In this document: one piece after another, positions 1 to 10,307 of the stretch
How positions within the stretch are numbered: the first letter of the stretch is position 1
Layout of the letters: each line of letters opens with the position of its first letter
NCBI GenBank assembly: GCA_015178975.1
Contig: WHVD01000114.1
Coordinates: 124,001 to 188,000, forward strand
Origin: Hysterangium stoloniferum
Lineage: Eukaryota > Basidiomycota > Agaricomycetes > Hysterangiales > Hysterangiaceae
DNA: 64,000 nt
Direction: 5' to 3'
Program-made: the position numbers and the translations under genes
Notes under the pieces: model-generated
The model's input: only the letters and a program-made list of their open reading frames with translations
Database searches by the model: none
Told to the model about the DNA's origin: nothing

Positions 1-1
1 T

Positions 2-400
2 GTAGACGCCGACGGGGAAGACGATGGTGAATGGGGAATAGTCAAGAGCAGGGGCAGAGCTAGTGGGTATTTTCTCTAAATTGAAGACTGCAGTCTGCTG
101 AAAACATTATAAAAAGAGCACACGCAATCCACCTCATCTAGCGGTGTTCTTGCACCTCCTTCCAGAGGACCCGAGACACTTACCAAGAAACAAAAACAAC
201 ATGCAGCGCGTCGTGACGCTGTTAAGACTGCTAAAGCAGACATTGAGAAAGATCGCTTGGCGCGACAAGAGAAGCATAGGCGGGAGGCAGAGAAAGCACG
301 CATTGAAGAGCAGTACGGTCATAGTAAAGGAGGACGAAGGAAAGTTGCTGGAGGCATGAACGGCTATGTCAGTGCGGAAGGCAAATTGGTGTTCGAATAG
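2..400 (+). CDS. 3' end of a lysine-rich coiled-coil protein (5' end outside window)
   Basis: Exons <2..66 and 142..400, with an intron 67..141 (GTATTT...CTAG). The first exon reads an acidic stretch followed by WGIVKSRGRAS. The second is a highly charged, probably coiled-coil helix beginning LTKKQKQHAARRDAVKTAK and ending GGMNGYVSAEGKLVFE before a TAG stop. Small fungal proteins with a similar K/R/E-rich tail and a final Gly-rich hydrophobic motif are familiar to me as conserved but functionally unassigned, so I give no function. The frame is supported by the phase match across the intron and by codon continuity in both exons. The start lies left of the window. Confidence 0.7.
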
Positions 401-1072
401 CTGAGTTGGGTTATCGGAGAATTGAAAGAGCTGCCTTGTTTTCATTGTATTATAAAATATTCCTATGGACTCGTGGACTAAGTATTATATGTCTTCCATT
501 GTTTGTTCATAACTACGATGTCTTGTTCCTCTATTTCGAATATTTCTAGGGACATGTCTAGCAGAATCGAGTGAGTGTTATCCCGCCATGACACAGAGGT
601 CTGGCGTATACTCCCTCCATAAATATGACAACCCCAGATTTGACCGAGAATACTAAAAAGAGTCTAAGATGCTACAAAACTGGTCTATTCGAAGGTTTTC
701 ATGCATATTGATACATCGACAATCAATGATTGTGCATGTTTACTACCGTTGAACATGTTTTTGAGGTCTCTCACGTTGGGGAATCTTCACCGAGAGTCTT
801 CCAGATTAAACCCATTTTATTAATGTGCAAAGAATGCTCCGATATTAAGGCGTATACGCACATGAAAAGCCTTCGAAAACATCAATATCACGTCGCGTCA
901 AAATTTGTTTTTTGAGATGATGGACGCCCGCTGTTATTTTCATTGGCTAAGGTGTTACTCGAACTTGGTAAAATAAACTTGCACAATTTGGGTGCGTCGA
1001 AATACAGCAAACTACATAAAAACTCGGCTCTCTTGCCTTCACACGAAACATCGATTACTACATAAGTAAAGT
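401..1072. other. intergenic, no gene seen
   Basis: About 670 bases between the tail-to-tail ends of the coiled-coil gene and the UCH gene. A 61-codon open frame at 730-915 shows no family resemblance or splice support. I see no RNA gene or repeat. Confidence 0.5.
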
Positions 1073-2135
1073 TCACTCCTCCGAGTCCGGGGACGCCAGA
1101 GCAATCAAGTTAAAATTCAAGCTATCGGACCCCTTTATATAATATTCACGGACAACCTTTGCGACATCCTGTAACAAAAGAACGTGAATGGCGTGTCGAC
1201 TAGGGAGCGACTGAGGGAACTCGGTTTACTCACGGCCAGCAAATCTTTACTTGGGCCTCTGTCAAGCGGACCGGCTCGACGACCGTCGAGCTCAATTAAC
1301 CGCAGTTCCTTGTCCGATGGCCTGAGAGCTTGTACAAATGCGCAGAAATGGAGATCGGTGTCAAGATTATCTGGAACATTGCTTTGACCCGCCCTTGCGG
1401 TGGACGCATGAATAGATGCAAAAAGTTCCGTGTTTGCGAGAAGATCCGCACGCCTTTCCGGGGTGAGTGGAATGGCTTGTTCAATGAACTTCGCAAGGGG
1501 TGACTCCGGTGCGATGGTAATGTCAGACTGATGAATAAACGTAAGAAGATGAATTCGATCCAAGATAAAACAGCACACGTTTGTTATTGCGTGTAGAAGT
1601 CCTATGGTTCCGCAGGCATTTGGTATCTGCAGGACGGGAAACAAGGCATCGTCCAATAACTGCGATGGCCACTCACGGTTTGCTTAATGAACAATACAGT
1701 AGGATCAGTTTCCGTCTGATCGCCGGCTTTAATCTGTTCATCCTCTTCACCTCGCTTCGCTTCGGTAGTCTCATTTATAGGGAATAGAAATACAACAGCC
1801 TTAACGGGTTTTGGAACCATCATTAGAAGCTGATTTAAGAGAGACTTTCAGCTTGACATCGATAGAGTGTTGTGGTTCAATTTACTTCGGGGTCCAAGCC
1901 ATAGACATCATAGAAATCAGCACTCGCCGTAACAAGCCCTGCCGCGGAAGCCCACTAGAAACTGCTTTCAATCCCTTTCGACAAACTTTGATGACATGAA
2001 CATACGGACGAAAAGGTCTGTAGTCCATCCGAACCATGCGCAAACTCAGAATAACAATAATTCATTGAAGTCTATTAGAATACTGACCTCTGGACTGGCT
2101 TCCAGAGGAATCCATCGGGATGCAGTTTTTGACAT
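1073..2135 (-). CDS. ubiquitin carboxyl-terminal hydrolase, UCH family (peptidase C12, UCHL3/YUH1-like)
   Basis: Six exons on the minus strand: 2135..2088, 1954..1886, 1844..1677, 1626..1579, 1527..1234 and 1168..1073, giving 240 residues (family usual about 230). The protein opens MSKTASRWIPLEASPE and contains DFYDVYGLDPE, VPKPVKAVVFLFPI, FIKQT, IPNACGTIGLLHA, DLHFCAF and IELDGR. Established UCH catalytic residues are all visible: oxyanion Gln94, nucleophile Cys100, His171 and Asp192. These cysteine proteases remove small adducts from ubiquitin and process its precursors, mainly in cytosol and nucleus. Every exon joins in phase. The intron at 1528..1578 is 51 bases and leaves the frame open if retained. 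A few residues (often VFN) usually follow PLEASPE in this family, so a micro-exon inside intron 1 is possible. The gene is divergent from RPF1, sharing a 175-base promoter gap. Confidence 0.93.
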
Positions 2136-2310
2136 GTGGTAGGTGTCTGGGTAAACGTTTATTACAAAGAAAATGTATAGTCGATAGGTGATAGTCGTAG
2201 TCAAGGTCAACGTTTCAGGTTCATTGGTTGCGTCACAGGCTTGCGCGCCACAGGAGGTACCGTGGGAAAGTGTTCAATACCAATTTTTTGCACCAGACAA
2301 CTACGACACC
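2136..2310. promoter_or_regulatory. shared divergent promoter region, UCH / RPF1
   Basis: The start codons of the UCH gene (2135, minus) and RPF1 (2311, plus) face away from each other across 175 bases, so regulatory sequence must be shared or overlap. No defined factor site was recognised. The RPF1 start lies in a strong initiation context (CACCATGG). Confidence 0.55.
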
Positions 2311-3826
2311 ATGGGGCGTGCAATGAGAAATAAGAACAAAATCAAGTGCGTCCTGCTGGATAAGAGCACGGGAAACCGATTTGACCTTCCTTTGTTTGTT
2401 TAGACGCGAAGACCTTTACCAGGCCGCGAAAAAGAGGCGAACCCAAGACAAGTTGAAAAAGCGACTAGAAGTTGTTGAGGAGGAGAAGAATGATCCAGAG
2501 TTGAAAAAGGTGAGTGTCTCGTGGCGAGTCAAAGCTCTGAACTACGTTTACATTCCGGTCAGCAACGGCTAGCGAAAAATATACCTCGGACACTGGATAA
2601 TACTCGCGAGTTTGACCCCTCAATACTCACAGCGAATCCTGCTGCACCCTCTAGCCCTAGTACCCCCAATGACCCCTCCCCTTCTACTCAGAAGCAACCT
2701 GATGAGGAGGCCATGTTTGACATCTCCACCGATCCTTTCGCCTCATACTTTAACCCATTGTCTCCTTCGGGGGACTCCCCCACGGTTCCCAAGGTGCTTA
2801 TTACAACGTGTCAGAAGGCCACCCGTGTATCATATGAATTCTGCGAGGAGATTGTGGATGTATTCCCCGGTGCAGAATTCATCCGACGGAAAAAGGGTCA
2901 AGGCTTTGAAATCGGGAGAATTGCGGGCTGGGCTGCGAAGCGGGGTTATGGAAGCATAATAGTGGTTAATGAGGATAGGAAGAAACCGAGTGAGTTTCTC
3001 GCAGGTTATTAATACCGGACCTTCTGCTTATTGTGTGTTGATTGCCCGAAGATGCAATAACCCTCGTGCATCTCCCATCGGGTCCGACGGCGTATTTCAA
3101 ACTGTCTTCCATCCAATTAACAAAAGAAATCTATGTGTGTAACATTCATCAAGTAGCATTACTCAACCTTCACACACGTTGCTTTCTATGTTCATTAGGG
3201 ACATGCGCGCGCAACACCTCACTCGCCTGAGCTGGTTCTTAACAATTTTGTTACTCGCCTTGGGCACACCGTAGGACGGATGTTCCAGACTTTGTTCCCA
3301 CCACTGCCAGAATTTCAAGGACGGTGAGTTTCTTGGAAATCATGTCACACGTGCTTGCCATATAACGACGCACTTTCTTCACGAATTGATATACAGACAA
3401 GTTGTGACTCTGCATAACCAGCGCGATTTTTTATTCTTTCGACGACATCGCTATGCATTTCGTAGCCCAGAGAAGGCAGCCCTGCAGGAAATCGGGCCAC
3501 GATTTACATTGAAGTTGCGATGGCTTAAACGAGGTGTCCCCAGTGTGGGCGGTGCTTTCAGCTTTGGTGGGCAGATTCCCACTCTGCAAGTGGATGCCGA
3601 TGGCACAGGGGAAGAAGCCGAAGGCGATAGTGAGAAGATGGACGCGGAGGAGCATGCCAACCCAGGGGTTGTCAAGAAGACAGATGTTATTAAGGGCGGC
3701 TTGGATGAATATGAATGGATATGGAAGGTACGCAATTCCGGAACTGCTAGAGTGGTTTATCGACGGCTGACTTTTTTGGGGTGATAGCCGGAGCTTGAGA
3801 CAACAAGAAGGACGTTCTTTTTATGA
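2311..3826 (+). CDS. RPF1: ribosome production factor 1 (Brix domain, 60S biogenesis)
   Basis: Seven exons: 2311..2345, 2404..2509, 2563..2989, 3052..3134, 3199..3323, 3397..3727 and 3788..3826, giving 381 residues. RPF1 is a nucleolar Brix-domain protein needed for 27S pre-rRNA processing and large-subunit assembly. The sequence has the RPF1 N-terminal helix ([19 protein letters not shown]), the linker [16 protein letters not shown], and a Brix domain from about residue 123 (VPKVLITT) through [15 protein letters not shown], [52 protein letters not shown] and [17 protein letters not shown] blocks, ending [17 protein letters not shown]. All seven exons join in phase, and the tiny last exon supplies the family's C-terminal T-x-R-R-x-F motif. 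The start at 2311 was preferred over an in-frame non-ATG codon upstream because of its context. An acidic insert lies near residues 310-330. Confidence 0.95.
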
Positions 3827-4711
3827 CAGATCATGGACATGCTTCTTGTGTTGTGCTAGCGACGGATGTGATAGATTTGGAATAATGGTCGCACGACTGA
3901 TTAATCTTGGTGGAACAACCTACTGTCATGCTTCTGGCTTAGATCTCGGCAATGATGTGGTTTGCCCATATTAAGTGTTCTTCCTGTTGCTCCTTTGGAA
4001 GCTGATTTCGATGTGGTAGCTGACGGCTCCTGAGACGTTTAACGAATTCAAGTGGATCTCTCTGTGCATGTGTGATGAGGCTTACTACCCTCACCTCGTG
4101 ATCTTTCGCCAGGATATTTGACATCCGGTGCAGTGAGGCAGCTGTAAGGATGAGGTTGATTGGCAGTTGGTGACGCCAAATCATCACCGCGTTACCACGG
4201 ATGCCCCGTACCGATGGGAGATTTCGTTTAGCAACAGCCAGCTTCCTTGCTACATCGTACTATTCCCATATATAGAAGGATCGCTTCCTGTCCTTTACGG
4301 AATACCTAAACACATCCCTAATTAGAAGTTTACTTACCTCCCACACTCTTTTGTACTACCAGAACAAGCACAGAGCCTCAGTTGTTTGCTGGATCCTTGA
4401 CGCTCATTTATTAAGCGTGATCAGGGCACGGACGCGACCATTTAGATACACGTGGTGTCCCTCCCCCCCTAATTTATCTCCATTCCGTGACTTCAGTAAC
4501 ACCCTCCGATTTACTGAAGCACGCTCGTAGGCAACTCGCAGGTCGAGTTTGTAGTCGAATAGGTTGTCTTTGTGTTATATAGTTCACAAGGCAAGTCACT
4601 CATGTGGGTCATATGCTGCCCTCGCAGCTCCGTTTTTTTTTACTTAGAATGTATTTCTACAGGCCAGAATACTTCGGGCATTGCTGTTGATCAAAGGCGT
4701 TGTGCGTAGGC
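3827..4711. other. intergenic region; promoter of the Ser/Pro-rich gene
   Basis: This gap holds one possible minus-strand exon (3939..4262, listed separately). The rest looks like promoter and 5' leader of the large + strand gene at 4712. There is a C-rich stretch near 4460 and a T run near 4630. No RNA gene or repeat was seen. Confidence 0.4.
3939..4262 (-). CDS. possible unrecognised exon or small gene
   Basis: A minus-strand frame is open from an AG at about 4263 to a TAA at 3939..3941. It reads ...LAVAKRNLPSVRGIRGNAVM... then IWRHQLPINLILTAASLHRM and a charged tail ending EEHLIWANHIIAEI. Residue use looks protein-like, and a sharp GAG/GTAAGT donor lies upstream on the same strand near 4345. 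I could not join the two in phase, and I do not recognise the family. It could be an antisense or UTR reading frame. Listed only as a candidate. Confidence 0.25.
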
Positions 4712-7636
4712 ATGGCCTTCTTCAACAACAGCATTGCATACGACTCGCAACTACGCAGAAAGCGCTCTACATCTACCAACCGAGAGAAATCTTCCAGGTA
4801 TATTACAGACAATGAACAGCGGCCCTCCATAGATGAGGGTTCTCAGCGGAAACGCTCTATATCCTCATCCTCCCCTAGTCTTCAAGAGGGAGCCCCTCCG
4901 CTGCCTACACCAGTTTCTGCAGGACTGTCTCGTGGCCGAACAAACTTGTCGTCTCCCACAGCAGAGCGGCCACAGACAAGAATCTCATACGATCATTCAT
5001 CTACTCCAATACCCTTTACCAAACAAACGAGGCGGGACTCGCCTTCAACGTCCACCAAACTCTTGATTGGCGTCACCATGGCCGAAGGCTGGATCGATCC
5101 GCACAACCTAGGTCCCACACAACGTGCTGTTTCGCCGCCACTCACAGGCTCATCTCACAGAGTAGCCACATCTCCCTCCTCTCCCCCTCACTACCACGTT
5201 CCCACAAAGGACGAGGAACATTCGCAAATTTCTTGTCCTAAATCAGACAACGAGTGGCCCCTGTCGCCTCCTGAGGAACGGAATCAGCACGCCCTTCCCA
5301 AGACGCGTGGTTCTCCAAGTCGCAAAAGCCCTTGTGACACTTTGTCAATAAACCTTCCTACTCCCGTCTCTTCCACGAAAGGACAGATGGCATATCGCCC
5401 CAACTCAAGTTTGGCTCCCGCGCCGTCTCCTCGCGCTTGTTCCGTCAGCCCAGCCCAAGGCCGGGCCGGTTCTCCCGCTGCTCGTTCAATTGGGTCAGCT
5501 CCCGGCTCACCGAGATCGTCTGTGCGTCGTGTTCCTGTCCCAGCATATGACCAAAGCGAGTTCGCTGGAGCCCCGGGTGTTGCATCAGGCTCGAGCACCA
5601 AATCACCAACCCGAGATGTGGTGGTGATGCAGCCAGTCAAACGTTCCAGAAATGTCCTTCGCAAGCCCAGCATTACCCGTAACCGAGAGCCTCAGTCATC
5701 ACCAAATTCAGATAGCGAGAAGAAGGCAAAGGCACCTCGACCTCGGGCCAATAGCGTTGTTGTTTCTCCTTCTCGGCTCCCTGGTGGTGTGGTATTTGAC
5801 ATTTCCCAGCCATTACCTACGATGGCGCTGGATTTGACCCCTGCTGGGGAGGTTCTCGCAGCATATCAAGAATCACAGCGCATCGCAGGTGTGACGCCTT
5901 TTGAGAGCCCAGGAACGTTGGTTGCAGTCGGTGCACCCGATGACGTGACAGCGAAAGAAAGCCCCATGACACCCCAGCGGAAGGGCACCCGTTCAGGCGA
6001 AGAGGATAACACGACGACGAACTCGGTAGCTCTATTCACAAGGTCACTTACGAGGAAGCTTTCTAAGAAATGGAATCGGGGGTCTGAAAGGCGACACCAG
6101 GATCCTAACATGCAGGGCGTTTCTGGCCCAGACAGCGGAAAACTGTCGCCTCGAGATCCCAGTGAGAAGCTTTTTGTAGCAAAACCAGTTGACATGCATA
6201 TTGGCGCATCCCCAGGCCCGACGAACAGTGGCTTACGGAGCGGATGGCCAAAACCAGTTGATATGCATATTGGTGCGTCGCCTGGCCCGACGAACAGGGG
6301 CTCACGGAGCGGTTGGCCAAATGTTGAAGCTGATGGTGAAGGTCGTGTATGGGAGGATTCAATAGATGATTGGGTGTGGACGCATAAACTCGACTCTAAG
6401 GACTCCAAGGACGTGGCCGATGCACCAAGCTCTGGGCGATTATGGAGCCTCGTGAAGAGATTTAGCAGTGGGAATTTGAAAGACAAACGCTCTGTGCTGC
6501 CCCACTCTCCACCCCCTGTCCCACCACTTCCTAAGGACTTCACGCTGAAAACTGCCTACGCACCAGATGATGGTGAGATGGGTGAAATGCCCATCACTTT
6601 TAGTGCAGTCCCTGAGACGACTAGTGGTCTCATGCGATACATTACCAACGTGCCATCGCTCTCGATACCGCAACCAAAGAACTCATCGTCTGCGAAAGCA
6701 TCACCCTCCCACCACCGACACGAACCCGATTTGGGGCCAACAAGCTCTCCTTTAGGAAGTCAATCTTCGGCTCCTCGAAGATGGCGCAGCGTGACAACCC
6801 GTTCGTCTTCACCTTCATCAGGAACCACTGGGTTCTTTTCTCGTTCACGGAGTTCATCCACTTCATCTTACGGGGACGCCGTCCCACCTGTTCCCAGTGT
6901 GCCCCCTGCACGCGCGGATAACCGGGATCGTGAGAGAGGCGAGGACTCTGGACTGAGTCGTCGCAACTCTGGTAAAAATTCAAAATTACCTCGCAAGTCC
7001 CAAGACGATTCTTCAATTGGGTCCGTGTCTATTCCTTGGTTCAATATGCAGAATTCCATCAATAAGTTCGCGCCAAAGGGTAAACGTTCCATGCCTTCCC
7101 CAATCCCTACTACACACTTCCCCGACTATAAGCCTGTGTCTCCGCAGGCGGATAGTGACAAAAGACAAGTGACATTGCCTCCCATACCACTGCGAAACCC
7201 TCGCCGGCTGGGATCACATAGTATCTCTGTTTCTACTCATACATCTAGCAAGCATTCTGCGCCACATGTTATACCCGTTCAGGATACTTCCGAGTCAGAA
7301 CTCACTGACACCGGGAGATCTCAGGCTCGTGGACGACGAATTGTAGATGTACGAAAGCCGCGGCCACGATCTCTTTCAGCTGGGGTAATCGTCGTCGAAG
7401 CCGACGCGTTGAGCGGCGGCCCGAAGCCGTTGAGGTCGACCATGATATACCGTGAGATGACGGCTCATCAAAGGCCTCTGACTGAGGAGGAGAAAAACGA
7501 GAAGTGGGAGGACTTGCTGAAACGAAGCGACAAGGCTGGAGGGACTCTCCACGTGGGATCTTCGACGTCGGGGGGTTTAGCTCTGTGGAGTGACCGCTCG
7601 TCGATGGCAACCTCCATTACCCTTGATCAATTTTGA
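4712..7636 (+). CDS. large Ser/Pro-rich intrinsically disordered protein, function unknown
   Basis: A single open frame of 974 codons begins at the first ATG (MAFFNNSIAYDSQ) and ends at TGA 7634..7636. The frame opens four codons earlier, but only at a TTG. The protein is dominated by Ser, Pro, Arg and Lys, with many S-P and R-x-x-S sites that look like kinase targets, and shows no globular domain, signal peptide or membrane segment. It contains a perfect-frame tandem duplication of 23 residues (KPVDMHIGASPGPTN...) encoded by 69 bp units at 6182 and 6251. Proline-rich SH3-type segments occur (PPPVPPLPK, PPVPSVPPA). The only helix-like block is near the C terminus (PLTEEEKNEKWEDLLKRSDK). A signalling, cytoskeletal or polarity scaffold would fit but is inference. 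Confidence 0.85.
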   Translation: MAFFNNSIAYDSQLRRKRSTSTNREKSSRYITDNEQRPSIDEGSQRKRSISSSSPSLQEGAPPLPTPVSAGLSRGRTNLSSPTAERPQTRISYDHSSTPIPFTKQTRRDSPSTSTKLLIGVTMAEGWIDPHNLGPTQRAVSPPLTGSSHRVATSPSSPPHYHVPTKDEEHSQISCPKSDNEWPLSPPEERNQHALPKTRGSPSRKSPCDTLSINLPTPVSSTKGQMAYRPNSSLAPAPSPRACSVSPAQGRAGSPAARSIGSAPGSPRSSVRRVPVPAYDQSEFAGAPGVASGSSTKSPTRDVVVMQPVKRSRNVLRKPSITRNREPQSSPNSDSEKKAKAPRPRANSVVVSPSRLPGGVVFDISQPLPTMALDLTPAGEVLAAYQESQRIAGVTPFESPGTLVAVGAPDDVTAKESPMTPQRKGTRSGEEDNTTTNSVALFTRSLTRKLSKKWNRGSERRHQDPNMQGVSGPDSGKLSPRDPSEKLFVAKPVDMHIGASPGPTNSGLRSGWPKPVDMHIGASPGPTNRGSRSGWPNVEADGEGRVWEDSIDDWVWTHKLDSKDSKDVADAPSSGRLWSLVKRFSSGNLKDKRSVLPHSPPPVPPLPKDFTLKTAYAPDDGEMGEMPITFSAVPETTSGLMRYITNVPSLSIPQPKNSSSAKASPSHHRHEPDLGPTSSPLGSQSSAPRRWRSVTTRSSSPSSGTTGFFSRSRSSSTSSYGDAVPPVPSVPPARADNRDRERGEDSGLSRRNSGKNSKLPRKSQDDSSIGSVSIPWFNMQNSINKFAPKGKRSMPSPIPTTHFPDYKPVSPQADSDKRQVTLPPIPLRNPRRLGSHSISVSTHTSSKHSAPHVIPVQDTSESELTDTGRSQARGRRIVDVRKPRPRSLSAGVIVVEADALSGGPKPLRSTMIYREMTAHQRPLTEEEKNEKWEDLLKRSDKAGGTLHVGSSTSGGLALWSDRSSMATSITLDQF
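6182..6319 (+). repeat. in-frame 69 bp tandem duplication inside the disordered-protein gene
   Basis: Two adjacent 69 bp units, 6182..6250 and 6251..6319, encode nearly the same 23 residues. They differ mostly at third codon positions, plus Ser/Arg and Leu/Ser changes. The silent changes suggest the duplication is old and kept under protein-level constraint. Confidence 0.9.
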
Positions 7637-7931
7637 CGATGAAACCATTACGCTTAGCTCTCATGAATTATGACCAGTACTGTGTACACACATTCCATTC
7701 CTTGATACCCTCTCATGCATTAGCACTCCATAAACGTTATTCGTCGCTACTCCCGCTTAATATGACTCTTCCATTCTGTAGCTAGATTCACGCAGCATTT
7801 GGCTGAACACTGTAGAATTCTGAAATTATACGAGTTTGTGCGGAGAACCTTGACGCGACATGTAATAAATGCGACGCGCAAATAAACACCTACAATCTTG
7901 ACGCGTCTTCTTGCAGTATACGTATAAGACC
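7637..7931. promoter_or_regulatory. intergenic: terminator of the Ser/Pro-rich gene and CDC8 promoter
   Basis: A 295-base gap between two same-strand genes. It contains AT-rich stretches and two possible MluI-like ACGCG cores, at 7851 (GACGCGACA) and 7899 (GACGCGTC). ACGCGT is the MBF site that controls S-phase genes, including thymidylate synthesis, in ascomycete yeasts. Relevance in a basidiomycete is inference. Confidence 0.4.
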
Positions 7932-8722
7932 ATGTCAACTCGTGGCGCATTCATAGTCGTCGAGGGCCTCGACAGATCTGGAAAGACAACACAGACGTCC
8001 TTATTGCATGACTATTTGGCCTCAAATGGCCGTGTTCAACTCGTCAAGTTCCCAGGTTAGGACGCGGTCCGCCTTTGCCTGCAATAAAACGTGCATTTGA
8101 CACGCCCGCTCACTAGATCGCACCACTGCAATCGGCAAGATGATCGACAACTATCTACGCTCACAGTCCGACCTCGACGACCACGCCATCCACCTCTTAT
8201 TTTCGGCCAACCGCTGGGAAGTCGCGTATGTTCTTACATCCCGGCGCCATGCACGCTCTAACCACGCCATTTTATTCCAGACCCACGATTGAGAGGCTGC
8301 TGCAGGAGGGGACCACGGTGATCTGCGACAGATATGCGTTTTCGGGCGTCGCCTTCACATTTGCCAAGGCGCTGCTGGCCGCCTCGTCAGGTGAGGCGGG
8401 GCGGCTTACTTACGAATGGTGTCGAGCTCCGGACATTGGCCTCCCCGCACCGGACTTGACCATCTTCCTTGACATCACCCCCGATGCCGCTAAGTTACGG
8501 GGGGGATACGGTGATGAGCGGTACGAGAAGGAAGAGATGCAGCGACATGTACGAGACGTTTTTCAGAGGATTAAAGACGATGTATGTCAAACTGGCGGCC
8601 GCTGGGTTGTCATCGATGCAGGACGGGAGAAGGAGGTGGTGCAACACGAAATTCGGGAACATGTCGGAGAGCTCGTTGGAAGCATAGACAGCAAAGTGGG
8701 CTCTCTATGGTCATCGCTGTAG
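7932..8722 (+). CDS. CDC8: thymidylate (dTMP) kinase
   Basis: Three exons: 7932..8055, 8117..8225 and 8281..8722, giving 224 residues (family about 210-220). The enzyme phosphorylates dTMP to dTDP with ATP and is essential for DNA synthesis. The P-loop [10 protein letters not shown] is at residues 12-21 (catalytic Lys18), followed by [64 protein letters not shown] and [13 protein letters not shown]. The Arg in the P-loop and the DR(Y/x) motif fit the eukaryotic type. Between AFTFAK and YEWCRAPD the protein carries about 12 extra residues ([12 protein letters not shown]). A potential donor GTGAGG lies there, but no acceptor improves the match, so I read through. It is convergent with UBC6. Confidence 0.95.
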
Positions 8723-8985
8723 CAAGGCGTGCGGGGCATTTCCTAGTGTATTATTGTAAGACAGGAGATGCACAGATGCTAAACGAAGGACAAGAGCTAT
8801 ACATGGCAGGCTCCAATAAAAGAGGGTCACCGAGTTATCATGTAACGGTATAGCTAAACCAATCGATATACCCTAAGAATACAACGAGTGTGGAAGGCGG
8901 TCCGGGAACATAAAGTAGGAAAGGGGAGTGTTGAACCAAAACGATCGCGTAGATAGATATCGACAACTGACTTGTTTAAATATGA

Positions 8986-10162
8986 TCAGTTACTTGATAA
9001 CCTGGAAACGAGAACAGCAATGGCAATCAATGCGCCCCATCTCCATTTCTCCCAAATGAAATCCCTCCATCCGACAACCCAAATCCCCACAGAACCTCGT
9101 CCATTTTCGTTTCCAAGGTTTTTGGCGACTCTGCCGTTGCTTGCAGTACCAGCTTGGCCCGCCAGCAACGCTGGATGTTCAGCTAAAGATGTGTGTGATG
9201 TTACTGGAGGGAGGTTATGATTGACTACAGGTGGAGGGACAGCGGGTACGTCGGGTTTACCACGCTCTCTCTCGCCCATATTAGGGAGATCAATAAGAAA
9301 AGGCGAACAATACTTTGGATATGTCAGCAAGTGGCCACAATTACGATTCAGAGACAAAAGACACACTTCAGGAAACGCATCCTTGAATCGTTTTTGTGCG
9401 ATGTTCCACGCATGGCTTTTGGATGCCAGCGCACGCTTATCAGTCGCATTGCTCGAAAGACCACCAGTAGTCATCTCATCGGACAGCATGAAAGAAAGCA
9501 AACCAGTTAATCTTGAGAAATGAATCTGTCAGCCAAGCGCCCCGAAGTCATTAGCCATAGTCCTACATAGTAGCCACGCTCCATGCAGGATTCCACTATT
9601 CGCAACGATTAAGACGATCCAAATCACAGATCACGGAAAAATACGCACAGTTCCAGGATGAAAGTCTGACATTGAGAAACATATCCTCTTATCGGGCTGA
9701 AATCGGCCCGATGGGGTTAACATCTGCGGAAGAATGTTGGAGGCAACCTGTAGGTAAAAGGACAGCCCTTCGTCTCTCACCTTGATCCCTGGGGGTCTAA
9801 AGGGATATTCCGATGGAAATAATAGGACGCCATGGTACTCCCCGCCTGCATAGGGTGAATCTGGAGGACCACGCTGTATTCTCCCGAGTGAGTTACTAGA
9901 CGAGTTGCCACAAAGCAGACACATACGATGATGTAGTTCCCTTGCAGACACCACATCAGTGAATATAATTAGGTAGCAAGGGCTACACATGACTCACAGG
10001 TTAAGATGTTCTTCTCATCAGGAGCTGCCCATATGAATGGTGGAGGTTCCTTCTGCATCACCGCATACTCTTTGCTGAGCTATTCGGAAGCATCAATAAG
10101 CGATCTTATCAATCCACGTCGTGTCAACAACGCACTCGTTTGGTAGCTGCCTTAGTGGCCAT
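8986..10162 (-). CDS. UBC6: tail-anchored ubiquitin-conjugating enzyme E2 (ERAD)
   Basis: Eight exons on the minus strand: 10162..10136, 10079..9998, 9940..9927, 9873..9781, 9723..9649, 9595..9567, 9511..9367 and 9312..8986, giving 263 residues. UBC6-type E2s sit in the ER membrane and conjugate ubiquitin during ER-associated degradation. Visible family blocks are [44 protein letters not shown], [28 protein letters not shown] and [15 protein letters not shown]. The catalytic Cys is residue 87, the same number as in yeast Ubc6 (from knowledge). A single hydrophobic helix ([14 protein letters not shown]) ends the protein, as expected for a tail anchor. Exon 3 is only 14 bases, and phase and family match require it. 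Confidence 0.95.
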
Positions 10163-10307
10163 GATTCAGGGAAGGAAAGATCAAGCAAGTGTCAAAGGTC
10201 GTTACTTATGCTTATGTAACGCGCGCTTATGTGGGCAGCCAGTTCCAAAAATACAAAATAATGTTCACTCTCCAGATGAGTAGCAAATCGTACCATCGTA
10301 TGAATCC

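Noticed and set aside
4700..4711. Start of the Ser/Pro-rich protein at 4700
   Set aside because: That codon is TTG; ATG 4712 is the first standard start.
8395..8460. Extra intron in CDC8 starting at the GTGAGG near 8,391
   Set aside because: Read-through keeps the frame and reaches YEWCRAPD directly; no AG acceptor gives a better join.
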